The translations under genes were made by a program, and so were the position numbers. A DNA stretch of 64,000 bases, taken from assembly GCF_018406645.1 (NCBI RefSeq), contig NZ_AP024546.1, positions 620,001 to 684,000 on the forward strand. Direction: 5' to 3'. This DNA is from Lysobacter helvus. Lineage in GTDB: Bacteria; Pseudomonadota; Gammaproteobacteria; Xanthomonadales; Xanthomonadaceae. Numbering within the stretch: the first letter of the stretch is position 1; the number at the start of each line of letters is the position of its first letter. Below are positions 10,828-19,970 of the stretch, in pieces. The notes beneath the pieces are model-generated. The model was given only the letters and a program-made list of their open reading frames with translations, did no database searches and was not told where the DNA came from.

Positions 10828-11225
10828 GCGCCGTCTTCGGGCGCCGGTTCCCACAACTCGACGAGCCCGCCTTCCGGATCGAGCACGTAACCGAACTTGC
10901 CCTGCTCGCTCGCGTCGTAACGGTCGAGCACGTTGCAGCCTTCGGCGCGCAGCGCGGCGAGCGTGGCGTCGAGGTCGTCGACGCGCAGGTTCACCATGTA
11001 GGGCTTGTCGCTGGGCTGGAAATACTCGGTGCTCGCCTTGAACGGCGACCACACGGTCTGGGCCGGCGCGCCGGTGTCGTCGCGCTTCCACCTGAAGATG
11101 TGGCCGCCCCAGCCTTCGCCGCCGACGTCGAGGTGCTTCGCGTACCAGGCGGACAAGGCGTCGGGATCGTCGGCCTTGAAGAACACGCCGCCAATGCCGT
11201 GCACGCGGCGGGGACGATCAGTCAT
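10824..11225 (-). CDS. VOC (glyoxalase/bleomycin-resistance fold) family protein
   Basis: A 133-residue single-domain protein: GIGGVFFKADDPDALSAWYA at the start of the first beta-alpha module, then FKASTEYF, MVNLRVDDLD, and the C-terminal GYVLDPEGGLVELWEP. The last segment holds the typical metal-ligand Glu. Start MTDRPRR at 11225 overlaps the yoaA end by eight bases. VOC proteins range from glyoxalases to dioxygenases and binding proteins, so the substrate cannot be named. Translational coupling on both sides puts it in one operon with yoaA and tsaB. Confidence 0.85.
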   Translation of the reverse strand: MTDRPRRVHGIGGVFFKADDPDALSAWYAKHLDVGGEGWGGHIFRWKRDDTGAPAQTVWSPFKASTEYFQPSDKPYMVNLRVDDLDATLAALRAEGCNVLDRYDASEQGKFGYVLDPEGGLVELWEPAPEDGA

Positions 11226-13227
11226 GGACAGGCTCCTCGACGGGGATGTGCGTGGATTCTGCCGCAAAGAACGCGGCCACGTCCGCCACGTCCCGCGTCC
11301 GCGCGAATGGCGGCAGGGATTCGAAGAACGTGCGGCCGTAGCTCTTGCCGACCAGGCGCGGGTCGCACAGCACCAGCACGCCGCGGTCGGTCTCGCTGCG
11401 GATGAGCCGGCCGACGCCCTGCTTCAGCGCGATCACGGCCTGCGGCAACTGTTCGTCGCGGAAGGGATTGCCGCCGGCGCGGCGGATCGAATCCAGCCGC
11501 GCTTCGAAGACCGGATCGTCCGGTGCGGCGAACGGCAGCTTGTCGATCACCACCACGCTCAGCGCATCGCCCGCGACATCCACGCCTTCGCGGAAACTCG
11601 CCGCGCCCAGCAACACGCCGTTGCCGGATTCGCGGAAGCGCTGCAGCAGCACGTGCCGCGGCGCTTCGCCCTGCACGAACAACGGCCAGGGACCATCGCG
11701 CATCGCTTCGGCCGCTTCGCGCAAGGCGCGGTGCGAGGCGAACAACACGAATGCGCGGCCGGCGGACGCTTCCAGTACCGGCGTCAGCGCATCGACCACG
11801 GCGCGGCCGTAGTCCCGCGACATCGGTTCCGGCATGTGCGGCGGGAGATAGCACAGGGCCTGCTTCGGCCAGTCGAAGGGACTGGGTTCGAGCAGCATCT
11901 CGGGGTTTTCGAGGCCGAGGCGTTCGCGCACGTGGTCGAACGCGCCCGCCACCGACAGCGTCGCCGACGTGAACACCCACGCCGCATGCGAACGCTCGCG
12001 ATGCTCGCGCAGCGGACCCGACACATCGAGCGGCGTGCGCTGGAAGCGGAAACCGCGCGGCGAGAGTTCGTACCAACACACGTCGCCATCGTGCTGCGGC
12101 GCGAGGTCTTCGTCGCCTTCCACGGCCTCGGCGAAATCGCGCGCTTCCGGTCCTTCGATCCAGCGCCGCAGCCGCGCCCCGAATTCCACCGCGCGCGCAT
12201 GGCAACTCTCGAAGCCCGGCGATGCTTCGCGCAGCGGGACGAGCGTTTCGACGAAATCCTGCACGGCGTCGAGCAACTGTTCGCACGCATCGCGCACCGG
12301 GATTTCGTGCAGCGCACGCCCGCGCGTGCCGCGCGTCGGCAACACGTCCATCGCGGCGCGCAACACGCGCGTGGCGTGTTCCACCTGCATCGCCGGACCC
12401 TGCACGGCGCCCAGCGCACTGCCGACGTCCTTGCATTCGCCGATCGCGTCGCGCGCCAGTTCCACCAGCGGGCGTGCGCCCAGGCCTTCGCCGAAGAATT
12501 GCGCGGCGAGATCCGGCAACTGGTGCGCTTCGTCGACCACGAACGCCTGCGCGCCCGGCAGGATTTCGCCGAAGCCTTCCTGCTTGAGCGCCAGGTCCGC
12601 GAGCAGCAGGTGATGGTTGACGACCACGACATCCGCCGACTGCGCGCGCGAGCGCGCCTGCACGACGAAACACTCCGACCAGAACGGGCATTCACTGCCG
12701 AGGCAGTTCTCCGCCGTGCTCGTCACCATCGGCAGCAGCGGCGAATCCTCGGGTAGCGCCTCGATCTCCGCCATGTCGCCGAAGCGCGTGCGCCCGCTCC
12801 ACGCGACGATGCGCTGGAACTGCGCGATCTGTTCGCGATTGGCGAAACGCGGCTCGCCCTTCGCGCGTTCGAGGCGGTGCTTGCACAGGTAATTGGCGCG
12901 ACCCTTCAGCAACGCCGTCGTGATGCCGATGCCCAGCGCATCGCGCACGCGCGGCAGGTCGCGCAGGTACAGCTGGTCCTGCAGCGCGCGCGTGCCGGTG
13001 GAGACGATCGTCTTCAGCCCCGACAACAACGCGGGCACGAGGTACGCGAAAGTCTTGCCGGTGCCCGTGCCGGCTTCGGCGAGCAACGTGCTGCGCTTGT
13101 CGAACGCGTCGGCCACCGCCATCGCGAGGCGCTGCTGCGCGTCGCGCGGCGTGAAGCCGGGAATGGCATCGGCGAGCGCGCCGCCTTCGGCCAGCGCATC
13201 GCGCGCGGAGGCGACCAGGTCCGACAT
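11218..13227 (-). CDS. yoaA: YoaA, DinG/XPD-family iron-sulfur DNA helicase
   Basis: Superfamily 2 helicase of 669 residues. It has Walker A (AGTGTGKTFAYL), the four-cysteine iron-sulfur region (C in NYLCKHR, NCLGSEC and ECFV), the DEAH box VVDEAHQLPD, motif III (FTSATL) and motif VI (QGVGRLIR). The opening AIPGFTPRDAQQRLA and the NCLGSECPFWSECFV block fit YoaA better than DinG itself. In E. coli YoaA works with HolC in repair at stalled forks; that role is inferred here. The ATG at 13227 is two bases from the upstream lipoprotein stop. Confidence 0.93.
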   Translation of the reverse strand: MSDLVASARDALAEGGALADAIPGFTPRDAQQRLAMAVADAFDKRSTLLAEAGTGTGKTFAYLVPALLSGLKTIVSTGTRALQDQLYLRDLPRVRDALGIGITTALLKGRANYLCKHRLERAKGEPRFANREQIAQFQRIVAWSGRTRFGDMAEIEALPEDSPLLPMVTSTAENCLGSECPFWSECFVVQARSRAQSADVVVVNHHLLLADLALKQEGFGEILPGAQAFVVDEAHQLPDLAAQFFGEGLGARPLVELARDAIGECKDVGSALGAVQGPAMQVEHATRVLRAAMDVLPTRGTRGRALHEIPVRDACEQLLDAVQDFVETLVPLREASPGFESCHARAVEFGARLRRWIEGPEARDFAEAVEGDEDLAPQHDGDVCWYELSPRGFRFQRTPLDVSGPLREHRERSHAAWVFTSATLSVAGAFDHVRERLGLENPEMLLEPSPFDWPKQALCYLPPHMPEPMSRDYGRAVVDALTPVLEASAGRAFVLFASHRALREAAEAMRDGPWPLFVQGEAPRHVLLQRFRESGNGVLLGAASFREGVDVAGDALSVVVIDKLPFAAPDDPVFEARLDSIRRAGGNPFRDEQLPQAVIALKQGVGRLIRSETDRGVLVLCDPRLVGKSYGRTFFESLPPFARTRDVADVAAFFAAESTHIPVEEPVHD

Positions 13228-13229
13228 CG

Positions 13230-13757
13230 TCAGTAGCGCGGCGGCGCGGTGACCTTGCAGGCGGCGAAGCCCTGTTCGGCGATGGTGGTGCCGGCCGCGT
13301 CGTCGTGCAGCTTGCGCACGGCGAGGATCGTGGCCCAGTGGCGGCGGCACAGCGGGCCGACCTGCGCGCCGACGGCGTAGGCGCGTTCGGCGAATTTTTC
13401 GGCGCCGTCGAAATCGCGCACGAGGAGTGCTGCTTCCGCGCGATCCTGCAGCAACGACGGATCGTCATCGACGGCGACCAGCGCGCGATCGAGCGCGGCC
13501 ACGGCATCGGCGTAGCGATGTTCGGTTTCGGCGGTGCGGGCCTGCGCGCGTTCGCTTTCGACGACCGGATCGCGCAGGGGCTGGATCGCCAGTTCCTCGC
13601 GCGGTTCCGGCGCGCCGGCGGCGAAGCGGATCTGCGCGACCATCGCTTCCACGTTCACCGGCGGCGCGGCCGGCGGTTGCGGCGGCGCAGGCGTGGCACA
13701 TGCTGACAGCACGGCCAGCACGCACGCGATCGCGAAGCCACGCACTGCCACTGTCAT
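13230..13757 (-). CDS. Predicted lipoprotein with TPR-like repeats
   Basis: A 175-residue protein with a lipoprotein signal (VRGFAIACVLAVLSAC, lipobox LSAC) and a Pro-rich linker. The C-terminal helical part contains a TPR-like motif (HRYADAVAALDRALVAVDDD, then AEAALLVRDFDGAEKFAERA). Its ATG overlaps the mrcB stop (ATGA), so it is translated with the PBP. Position behind mrcB suggests an envelope role, possibly as a PBP partner, but I do not recognise it as LpoB and cannot name a function. Confidence 0.8.
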   Translation of the reverse strand: MTVAVRGFAIACVLAVLSACATPAPPQPPAAPPVNVEAMVAQIRFAAGAPEPREELAIQPLRDPVVESERAQARTAETEHRYADAVAALDRALVAVDDDPSLLQDRAEAALLVRDFDGAEKFAERAYAVGAQVGPLCRRHWATILAVRKLHDDAAGTTIAEQGFAACKVTAPPRY

Positions 13758-16174
13758 TGCCCGTTGTCCTGCGGCGGCGCCTGCTGCTGTTGCGGCTGCG
13801 GCGGCGGTTGCGGTTGTTGCTGGTCGTTGTCCTTGCCGAACCCGAACCAGTCGCGCCAGCCACCACTTTCTTCCTGCGGCGGCGCCTGGATCTGGCACGG
13901 CGCATACGGCGGCTGGAAGCCGGCGACGAATGCGAAGCGGCGCGCGCCCGGGCAATCCGGATCGGTCGCGTTGCCGCCGATCACCCACGTCCAGTTCAGG
14001 CCCTTGTCGCCGATCTCGAGCGGCTTGCTCGGCAGGCGCGAGAAGATGCCGGACCAAACGCGCATCGCGCCCGTCGCGCCGTACAGGCCTGTCGGCTGGT
14101 TCTGGTCGTTGCCCACCCACACCACCGCCAGGTAGTCGCCCGTGTAACCGGCGAACCAGCTGTCGCGGCTGTCGTTGCTGGTGCCCGTCTTGCCCGCGGC
14201 CTGCAGGCGGCCGAGGCCGTCGCCGACCAATTGATGCGCGGTGCCCGAGGTGACGGTGTGCTGCATCGCCGTGCCGATCAGGCGCGCGGCGATCGCGTCG
14301 CCTTCCTGCGCCGGCGGCGGGATGGTGTCGTAGCGGTTGAGCGCCTTGCCCTTCGCATCGAGCACGCCGCGCACCGCGTGCAACGGCTGGATCTGTCCGC
14401 CCGAGGCGAGGAACTGGTACAGCTGCGCCATCGCATACGGGCTCTGGTCCACCGAGCCCAGGATCAGCGCGGGATTGGGATCGGCCTCGATGCCCGCGAG
14501 CGTCTTGATCAACGCACCGAGGCGACGCGGATCCACCTGCATGCCGATGCGCACGGTGGCCTGGTTGTACGACTGCGCGAGCGCATCGATCAGGCGCACC
14601 GAGCCATGGCTGCGGCCATCGCTGTTGCCGGGCGTCCAGCGCTTGCCCTGCCCCAGCGACACCGTGACCGGGCCGTCGTCGACGTACGTGGCCAGCGAAT
14701 ACTTGGCGGGCTGCGCGAGCGCGAGCAGGTACACGAACGGCTTGAGCAACGACCCCACCGGGCGCTGCGCTTCCACCGCGCGGTTGAAGCCGTGTTCCTG
14801 GAAGCTGCGGCTGCCGACCACCGCGGCGACGTCGCCGTTGTGCACGTCGGTGACCACCAGGCCTGCCTGCAGCGGCGGGCGGCGCTTGCTTTCCACCGAC
14901 TTCAGCGTGCGCGTCACCGCGCCTTCGGCGTAGGCCTGCGCCGACGGCGACATCGCGCTGAGCACGATCAGGCCCGCGCCCTGCAGCGCATCGGCGGGAT
15001 AGTCGCGCGCGAGCTGGCGGCGCACGAGGTCCACGTAGGACGGGAAACGATTGGCGATGTTGAGCGGCGTGGCGCTCACGCCCAGCGGTGCGCCCATCGC
15101 GCGCGCGTATTCCTGGTCGTTGATCAGGCCGGACTCGTGCATCTTGCCGAGCGCGAAGTTGCGACGCTGCAGCGCACGTTCCGGATGGCGGCGCGGGTCG
15201 TAGTACGACGGGCCGCGCACGATGCCGATCATCAGGGCGATCTGTTCGGTGCTGAGGTCGCGCAGGTCGCGGCCGAACCAGAACTCCGACGCCGCGGCCA
15301 CGCCGTGGATCGCCTGCGAGCCCTGCTGGCCGAGGTACACCTGGTTGAAGTATGCCTCCAGGATCGTGCGCTTGTCGTAGCGCGCTTCGATCAGCAACGC
15401 ATACAGCATTTCCTTGAACTTGCGCCGCAGGGTCTGTTCCTTGCCGATCCCGAGCAAGCCGCTGCGCGCGAGCTGCTGCGTGAGCGTGCTCGCGCCCTGC
15501 TTGGCTTCGCCCGAACGCATGTTCACCCACGCCGCGCGCAGGATGCCGCTGAGGTCCAGGCCGTGGTGGCTGTTGAAGTCGCGGTCCTCGACGGCCTGCA
15601 GGCCGGTGACCAGCAACTCGGGGACTTCCTCGATGCGCACCAGGCGGCGTTCTTCCTGCTGCTGCCCGTACAGCGTGGCGATGCGCGCCGGATCCAGGCG
15701 CGCCTGCTTCAGGCCCTGCTTGCGCGCCGGATCGCGCACGGTGGCCACGCGCGAACCGGACAGCACCACTTCGATGCGCCGCGGCGCGACTTGCCCGTCG
15801 ACGTCGAAATACCCGCGGCTGGCGATCAGCCAGCGGCCGCCCTTGCGGGCGTAGGTGCCGGGGCGCACGCCGGCGCCGTCGTCGCGGTAGGAAGCCGCGT
15901 CGAGTTCGGTCTTGAGCGTCTGCGCATCCATCGCCGCGCCGGGGCGCAGCACCAGCGGGCGCGCGTACACCCGCGTGGGCAACTGCCATTGCAACTGGCC
16001 GAAGCGCTCGCCGACCTGGTGGTTGAGATACAGGGTGTACGGGACCAGGAAGCCGAGCCCGAGGGCCACGGCCGCCAGGCCCCACGTGATGACGCGTCGT
16101 CGCCACCCCGGCGGGGCGGCGTCATCGCGGTCGTCGTCTTCGTCGTACTCGATCCGCGGGGGCTGCTTGGGCAT
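13754..16174 (-). CDS. mrcB: Class A penicillin-binding protein 1B
   Basis: Bifunctional peptidoglycan glycosyltransferase/transpeptidase of 806 residues anchored in the inner membrane. After an acidic cytoplasmic tail comes one membrane helix (residues about 29-50) and a UB2H-like region. The GT51 domain has catalytic Glu in AVEDRDFNSHHG and the ASTLTQQLAR motif. The transpeptidase domain has SXXK (RPVGSLLKPF), SYN (AQSYNQATV) and KTGTS. The C-terminus is a Gln/Pro-rich tail. The ATG at 16174 (MPKQPP) opens the recognisable protein; upstream in-frame sequence is not protein-like. It is divergent from the glycosyltransferase gene, with 148 bases between them. Confidence 0.96.
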   Translation of the reverse strand: MPKQPPRIEYDEDDDRDDAAPPGWRRRVITWGLAAVALGLGFLVPYTLYLNHQVGERFGQLQWQLPTRVYARPLVLRPGAAMDAQTLKTELDAASYRDDGAGVRPGTYARKGGRWLIASRGYFDVDGQVAPRRIEVVLSGSRVATVRDPARKQGLKQARLDPARIATLYGQQQEERRLVRIEEVPELLVTGLQAVEDRDFNSHHGLDLSGILRAAWVNMRSGEAKQGASTLTQQLARSGLLGIGKEQTLRRKFKEMLYALLIEARYDKRTILEAYFNQVYLGQQGSQAIHGVAAASEFWFGRDLRDLSTEQIALMIGIVRGPSYYDPRRHPERALQRRNFALGKMHESGLINDQEYARAMGAPLGVSATPLNIANRFPSYVDLVRRQLARDYPADALQGAGLIVLSAMSPSAQAYAEGAVTRTLKSVESKRRPPLQAGLVVTDVHNGDVAAVVGSRSFQEHGFNRAVEAQRPVGSLLKPFVYLLALAQPAKYSLATYVDDGPVTVSLGQGKRWTPGNSDGRSHGSVRLIDALAQSYNQATVRIGMQVDPRRLGALIKTLAGIEADPNPALILGSVDQSPYAMAQLYQFLASGGQIQPLHAVRGVLDAKGKALNRYDTIPPPAQEGDAIAARLIGTAMQHTVTSGTAHQLVGDGLGRLQAAGKTGTSNDSRDSWFAGYTGDYLAVVWVGNDQNQPTGLYGATGAMRVWSGIFSRLPSKPLEIGDKGLNWTWVIGGNATDPDCPGARRFAFVAGFQPPYAPCQIQAPPQEESGGWRDWFGFGKDNDQQQPQPPPQPQQQQAPPQDNGQ

Positions 16175-16322
16175 GATCCGGAGGGTTCTCGGCCGCGCGC
16201 CGCGAAGGGTTCGGGGCACTGCGATGCGACAATGGAGGCGCGAGTCTAGCGCAGCGTCCCCGGCAGGCAGGACGCCACGCAGGGCGCGCGCATCCCCACC
16301 AGTCAGCCGGAGTTCCGTTCGC

Positions 16323-18437
16323 ATGTCGATGCCCCTGGCCGATGCGCGCTTCCTGTTCCATCGCGCGACCGGCCTGCTCCGCCGCGGCTGGGCGAGCCTG
16401 CGTGCCCGCGGCTGGCGCGCCACGTGGGCCCGCGTCCGCGACGTCTTCGAACGCAGCACCGCCGCGCCGCGCACGCCGCCGTGGCGCCCGGCCGACGCGC
16501 CCTTCACGCCCTTCGCGCTGCCGGCCACGCTGGCCGCCGACGCGCCGCGCGCCAGCATCGTGATTCCCGTGTACGGGCAGTTCGCGCGCACCCTGGCGTG
16601 CCTGCGCGCGCTGGCGGCGCATCCGCCGGCGGCGCTGGCGGAGGTGATCGTGGTCGACGATGGTTCGTCGGACGAGACGCCGGAGGCCCTGCCCCGCGTG
16701 GCCGGCCTGCGGTTCCACCGCCGCGCGGCGAACGGCGGGTTCATCGCCGCGTGCAACGACGGCGCATCGCTGTCGCGCGGCGAGGTCGTCGTGTTCCTCA
16801 ACAACGACACCATCCCGCAGCCGGGCTGGCTCGATGCATTGCTGCGCACATTCGACACGGAGCCGAACGTCGGCCTCGTCGGCGCGCAACTGCGTTACCC
16901 GGACGATCGCCTGCAGGAAGCCGGCGGCGTGGTCTTCTCCGACGGCAGCGCGTGGAATTACGGGCGTTTCGCCGCGCCGGAGGATTGTCGCTACGCCTAC
17001 CTGCGCGATTGCGACTACGTGAGCGGCGCGGCGATCGCGCTGCCGCGCGCCTTGTTCGCCGACCTCGGCGGGTTCTCTGCCACGTATGCGCCCGCGTATT
17101 ACGAAGACACCGACCTCGCGTTCGCGGTGCGCGCGCGGGGCTTGCGCGTGGTGTACCAGCCGGATTCGGTGGTCGTGCACGACGAAGGCGGCACGGCCGG
17201 CACCGATCTCAACGCGGGCCCGAAGGCCGCGCAGGTGCGCAACCAGGGGCGTTTCCTCGAACGCTGGCGCGAGACATTGGCGACGCACCCGGCGCCGGGC
17301 ACGGTGCCCTCGCCCGCCGTCGTGCATGCGCGGCAACGGCAGGTGCTGATCGTCGATGCGCTCACGCCGCATCCGGACCACGACTCCGGCTCGCTGCGCC
17401 TCGTGAACCTGATGCGCCTGCTGCGCGAAGAAGGCGCGCACGTGGTCTTCCTGCCGGCCAACCGCCGCGACGACGGGGCCGCAACGCACGCGCTGCAAGC
17501 GATGGGCGTGGAGTGCTGGCATGCGCCGTTCGCGGCACGCGCGCCGGCGTGGTTCCGCGAACACGGGGCGCGCTTCGACACGATCGTGCTGTGCCGGCAC
17601 TACGTCGCGTCCGAATTCCTGCCGCTGGCGCGCCAGCACGCGCCGCAGGCGCGCGTCGTGTTCGACACGGTGGACCTGCACTACCTGCGCGAACGCCGCG
17701 GCGCGGAAGTCGCGGGCGACCAGGTCGCGTTGCGCGCCGCCGATCGCACGCGCACGCGCGAACTGGACCTGATCGCGCGCAGCGACGCCACGCTCGTCGT
17801 CAGTGACGTCGAACGCACGCTGCTGGCCACCGATGCCCCGGGGGCGCGCGTCGACATCCTCTCGAACCTGCACCAGCTCGCCGGCCCCGGCCTGCCGTTC
17901 GCGCAACGCCACGACCTCGTGTTCGTCGGCGGCTTCCGCCATCCGCCGAACGTGGACGCGGTGCGCTGGTTCGTCGAATCCGTGTTTCCCCGCGTGCGTG
18001 CGCGCCTGCCCGATGTGCGGTTCCACTGCATCGGCGGCCACGTGCCGGACGAGATCCGCGTGCTCGACGCGATCGACGGCGTGCACGTGCACGGCCACCT
18101 GCCGGACATCGATCCGTACATGGACGGCGCGCGCATCGCGCTCGCGCCGCTGCGTTATGGCGCGGGCGTGAAGGGCAAGGTCAACCTGAGCATGGCGCAC
18201 GGGCAACCGGTGGTGGCCACGTCGTGCGCGGTCGAAGGCATGCACCTGCGCGATGGCGACGACGTGCTGGTGGCCGATGCACCCGAGGCGTTCGCCGAGG
18301 CGATCGTGCGCCTGCATGAAGACGAAGCCTTGTGGGAGCGCTTGCGCGATGCCGGCCTGCGCAACGTGGCCGCGCACTTCTCGCTCGATGCGGGGCGCGA
18401 CGTCGTGCGCCGCGTGCTGCTGCGCCAGGACGCCTAG
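16323..18437 (+). CDS. Two-domain glycosyltransferase (GT2 followed by GT4-like)
   Basis: A 704-residue protein. After about 75 residues comes a GT2 domain (ASIVIPVYGQ, VIVVDDGSSDET, FLNNDTIPQPGW, and YYEDTDLAFAVR near the catalytic base). The C-terminal half, from about residue 340, resembles GT4/GT-B sugar transferases (VLIVDALTPHPDHDSGSLR, VFVGGFRHPPN, APLRYGAGVKGKVNLSMAHG). Such proteins build polysaccharides, for example O-antigen or exopolysaccharide, using nucleotide sugars. No polysaccharide cluster surrounds it, so acceptor and product are unknown. Its stop overlaps the convergent TPR gene by four bases. Confidence 0.85.
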   Translation: MSMPLADARFLFHRATGLLRRGWASLRARGWRATWARVRDVFERSTAAPRTPPWRPADAPFTPFALPATLAADAPRASIVIPVYGQFARTLACLRALAAHPPAALAEVIVVDDGSSDETPEALPRVAGLRFHRRAANGGFIAACNDGASLSRGEVVVFLNNDTIPQPGWLDALLRTFDTEPNVGLVGAQLRYPDDRLQEAGGVVFSDGSAWNYGRFAAPEDCRYAYLRDCDYVSGAAIALPRALFADLGGFSATYAPAYYEDTDLAFAVRARGLRVVYQPDSVVVHDEGGTAGTDLNAGPKAAQVRNQGRFLERWRETLATHPAPGTVPSPAVVHARQRQVLIVDALTPHPDHDSGSLRLVNLMRLLREEGAHVVFLPANRRDDGAATHALQAMGVECWHAPFAARAPAWFREHGARFDTIVLCRHYVASEFLPLARQHAPQARVVFDTVDLHYLRERRGAEVAGDQVALRAADRTRTRELDLIARSDATLVVSDVERTLLATDAPGARVDILSNLHQLAGPGLPFAQRHDLVFVGGFRHPPNVDAVRWFVESVFPRVRARLPDVRFHCIGGHVPDEIRVLDAIDGVHVHGHLPDIDPYMDGARIALAPLRYGAGVKGKVNLSMAHGQPVVATSCAVEGMHLRDGDDVLVADAPEAFAEAIVRLHEDEALWERLRDAGLRNVAAHFSLDAGRDVVRRVLLRQDA

Positions 18438-19945
18438 CGGCGCGCGCCCGCCGCGCGCGTGCGGGCGGCGAAATCCGCCAGGCCTTCCACGTCGGGATCG
18501 AGCGTGCGCGCGGCATCGACCGCGCGTTGCGCGGATTCGACTTCACCGGCGCCGAGGCGTTCTTCGCCGACCGCGATCCAGCGCGCCGCGAGTCGCGTGC
18601 GCGCCTGCGCGAGCGGCGTCGCCTTGTCCCCCAATTGTTCGCGCGCATCCAGGCACGCCTGCGCGCGGGCGAGGCGATTGGCGCGCAGCGCATCGTCGAA
18701 GCAGCGTTGCGCGGCGGGCAACAGGCGCGCGAGTGCGCGCTGCACGTTGGCATCGTTCGGCGCCAGGGCACGCGCATGGCGCAGGTGGTCGTACGCGCTG
18801 TCGCCGGGGGGTGCGAGCAGGTCGCCGCGGGTTTCCGCCGCGGCGGCTTCCGCGATCAGGCGCTTCACTTCCGCCGCGCGACGCGGCGTGACCTTCGCGA
18901 CCGGCAGCCGCTTCTGCAACGTGCGGCTCTGCGCGAGGTGGCGTTCGGCGTTGGCGATCGCAGGGCTGTCGGGTGCGAGCGTGCGCGCCCGCGCGAGGCT
19001 GTGTTCGGCGTCGTCGAAGCGGAAATCGGAGGCCTGGTGTTCGCTGCGCGCCGCCCACGCCAGCGCGACGTCCTGCAAGCCGTCGCGCGCGGCGGTGTCC
19101 TGCGGATCCAGCGCGAGGGCATTCGCATACGCGGCCTGCGCGGCATCGAGCTGGTGCGCGCGCAGCGATCGCGCACCGGTTGCGCGTGCGCGCTCACCGG
19201 CTTGCGAGAGCGCGGCCTGCGCATCGGGCAGGCCCACGTGGCCGGCGTCGTAACCGCGCACGCGTTCGACGATCGCCGCGGCTTCGGCCAGCTTGCCGGC
19301 CGACAACTGCGCCTGCGCCTGCACGAGCAAGTCCGACAATGCGTCTTCGCGACCCTCGAGCGCAGCATTGAGATCGGGCTGCAACTGCAGGATGCGCTGG
19401 TAGAGCGGCAAGGCCGCATCGGGCGCACCGTCGAGGTGCCCGGCTTCGCGCGCAGCATTCGCCTGCTCGAGCAGCGTGTCGATGCCCGTGACATCGGCTT
19501 CGCGTGCACGCAGGCGTTCGGCGATGGCGTCGACTTCCGCGGCGGGCATCGACAACTCGCGCGCCAGTTGCAACGCGGCGTGCGCTTCTTCGAACCGTTT
19601 CGCGTCCGTGGCGGTGCGCGCACGTCCGATCGCGGCGCTGCCCACCTTGCGCAGGCCGACGCGCGCTTCGTCGCGATCCGGATCCAGCGCCAATGCGGCC
19701 GCATACAGTTCGCGGGCACCGGTGCCATCGGGCGACGTCAACCGGCCCTGGCGCAGCGCGCGTTCGGCGTCGTCGCGCAACTGCTGCGCGCGTGCTTCGG
19801 GATACACGCGGTCGGCGATCGGATTGCGCAACGCGATCGCCACCGCGATGAGCGCGAACACCACGACCACCACCCAGGCCGCACGCCGCCGGAGCGCAGG
19901 CGGCCAGCGCCGCATCCATTCGACGATCCGCAAATTGCCGAACAT
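18434..19945 (-). CDS. TPR-rich membrane-anchored protein
   Basis: A 503-residue protein with a basic N-terminus, one membrane segment (residues about 17-38, AAWVVVVVFALIAVAIAL), and then helical repeats over almost the whole length, with TPR-like motifs such as YAAALALDPDRDEARVGL, YQRILQLQPDLNAAL and YANALALDPQDTAARDGL. It should expose a TPR scaffold on one side of the inner membrane for protein binding. I prefer ATG 19945 (MFGNL); an ATG at 19990 would overlap relA and has no sensible ribosome-binding spacing. It follows relA by 25 bases. The partner is unknown. Confidence 0.82.
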   Translation of the reverse strand: MFGNLRIVEWMRRWPPALRRRAAWVVVVVFALIAVAIALRNPIADRVYPEARAQQLRDDAERALRQGRLTSPDGTGARELYAAALALDPDRDEARVGLRKVGSAAIGRARTATDAKRFEEAHAALQLARELSMPAAEVDAIAERLRAREADVTGIDTLLEQANAAREAGHLDGAPDAALPLYQRILQLQPDLNAALEGREDALSDLLVQAQAQLSAGKLAEAAAIVERVRGYDAGHVGLPDAQAALSQAGERARATGARSLRAHQLDAAQAAYANALALDPQDTAARDGLQDVALAWAARSEHQASDFRFDDAEHSLARARTLAPDSPAIANAERHLAQSRTLQKRLPVAKVTPRRAAEVKRLIAEAAAAETRGDLLAPPGDSAYDHLRHARALAPNDANVQRALARLLPAAQRCFDDALRANRLARAQACLDAREQLGDKATPLAQARTRLAARWIAVGEERLGAGEVESAQRAVDAARTLDPDVEGLADFAARTRAAGARR

Positions 19946-19970
19946 GCGGGCCACGAGGCCGCCGCGAGGC

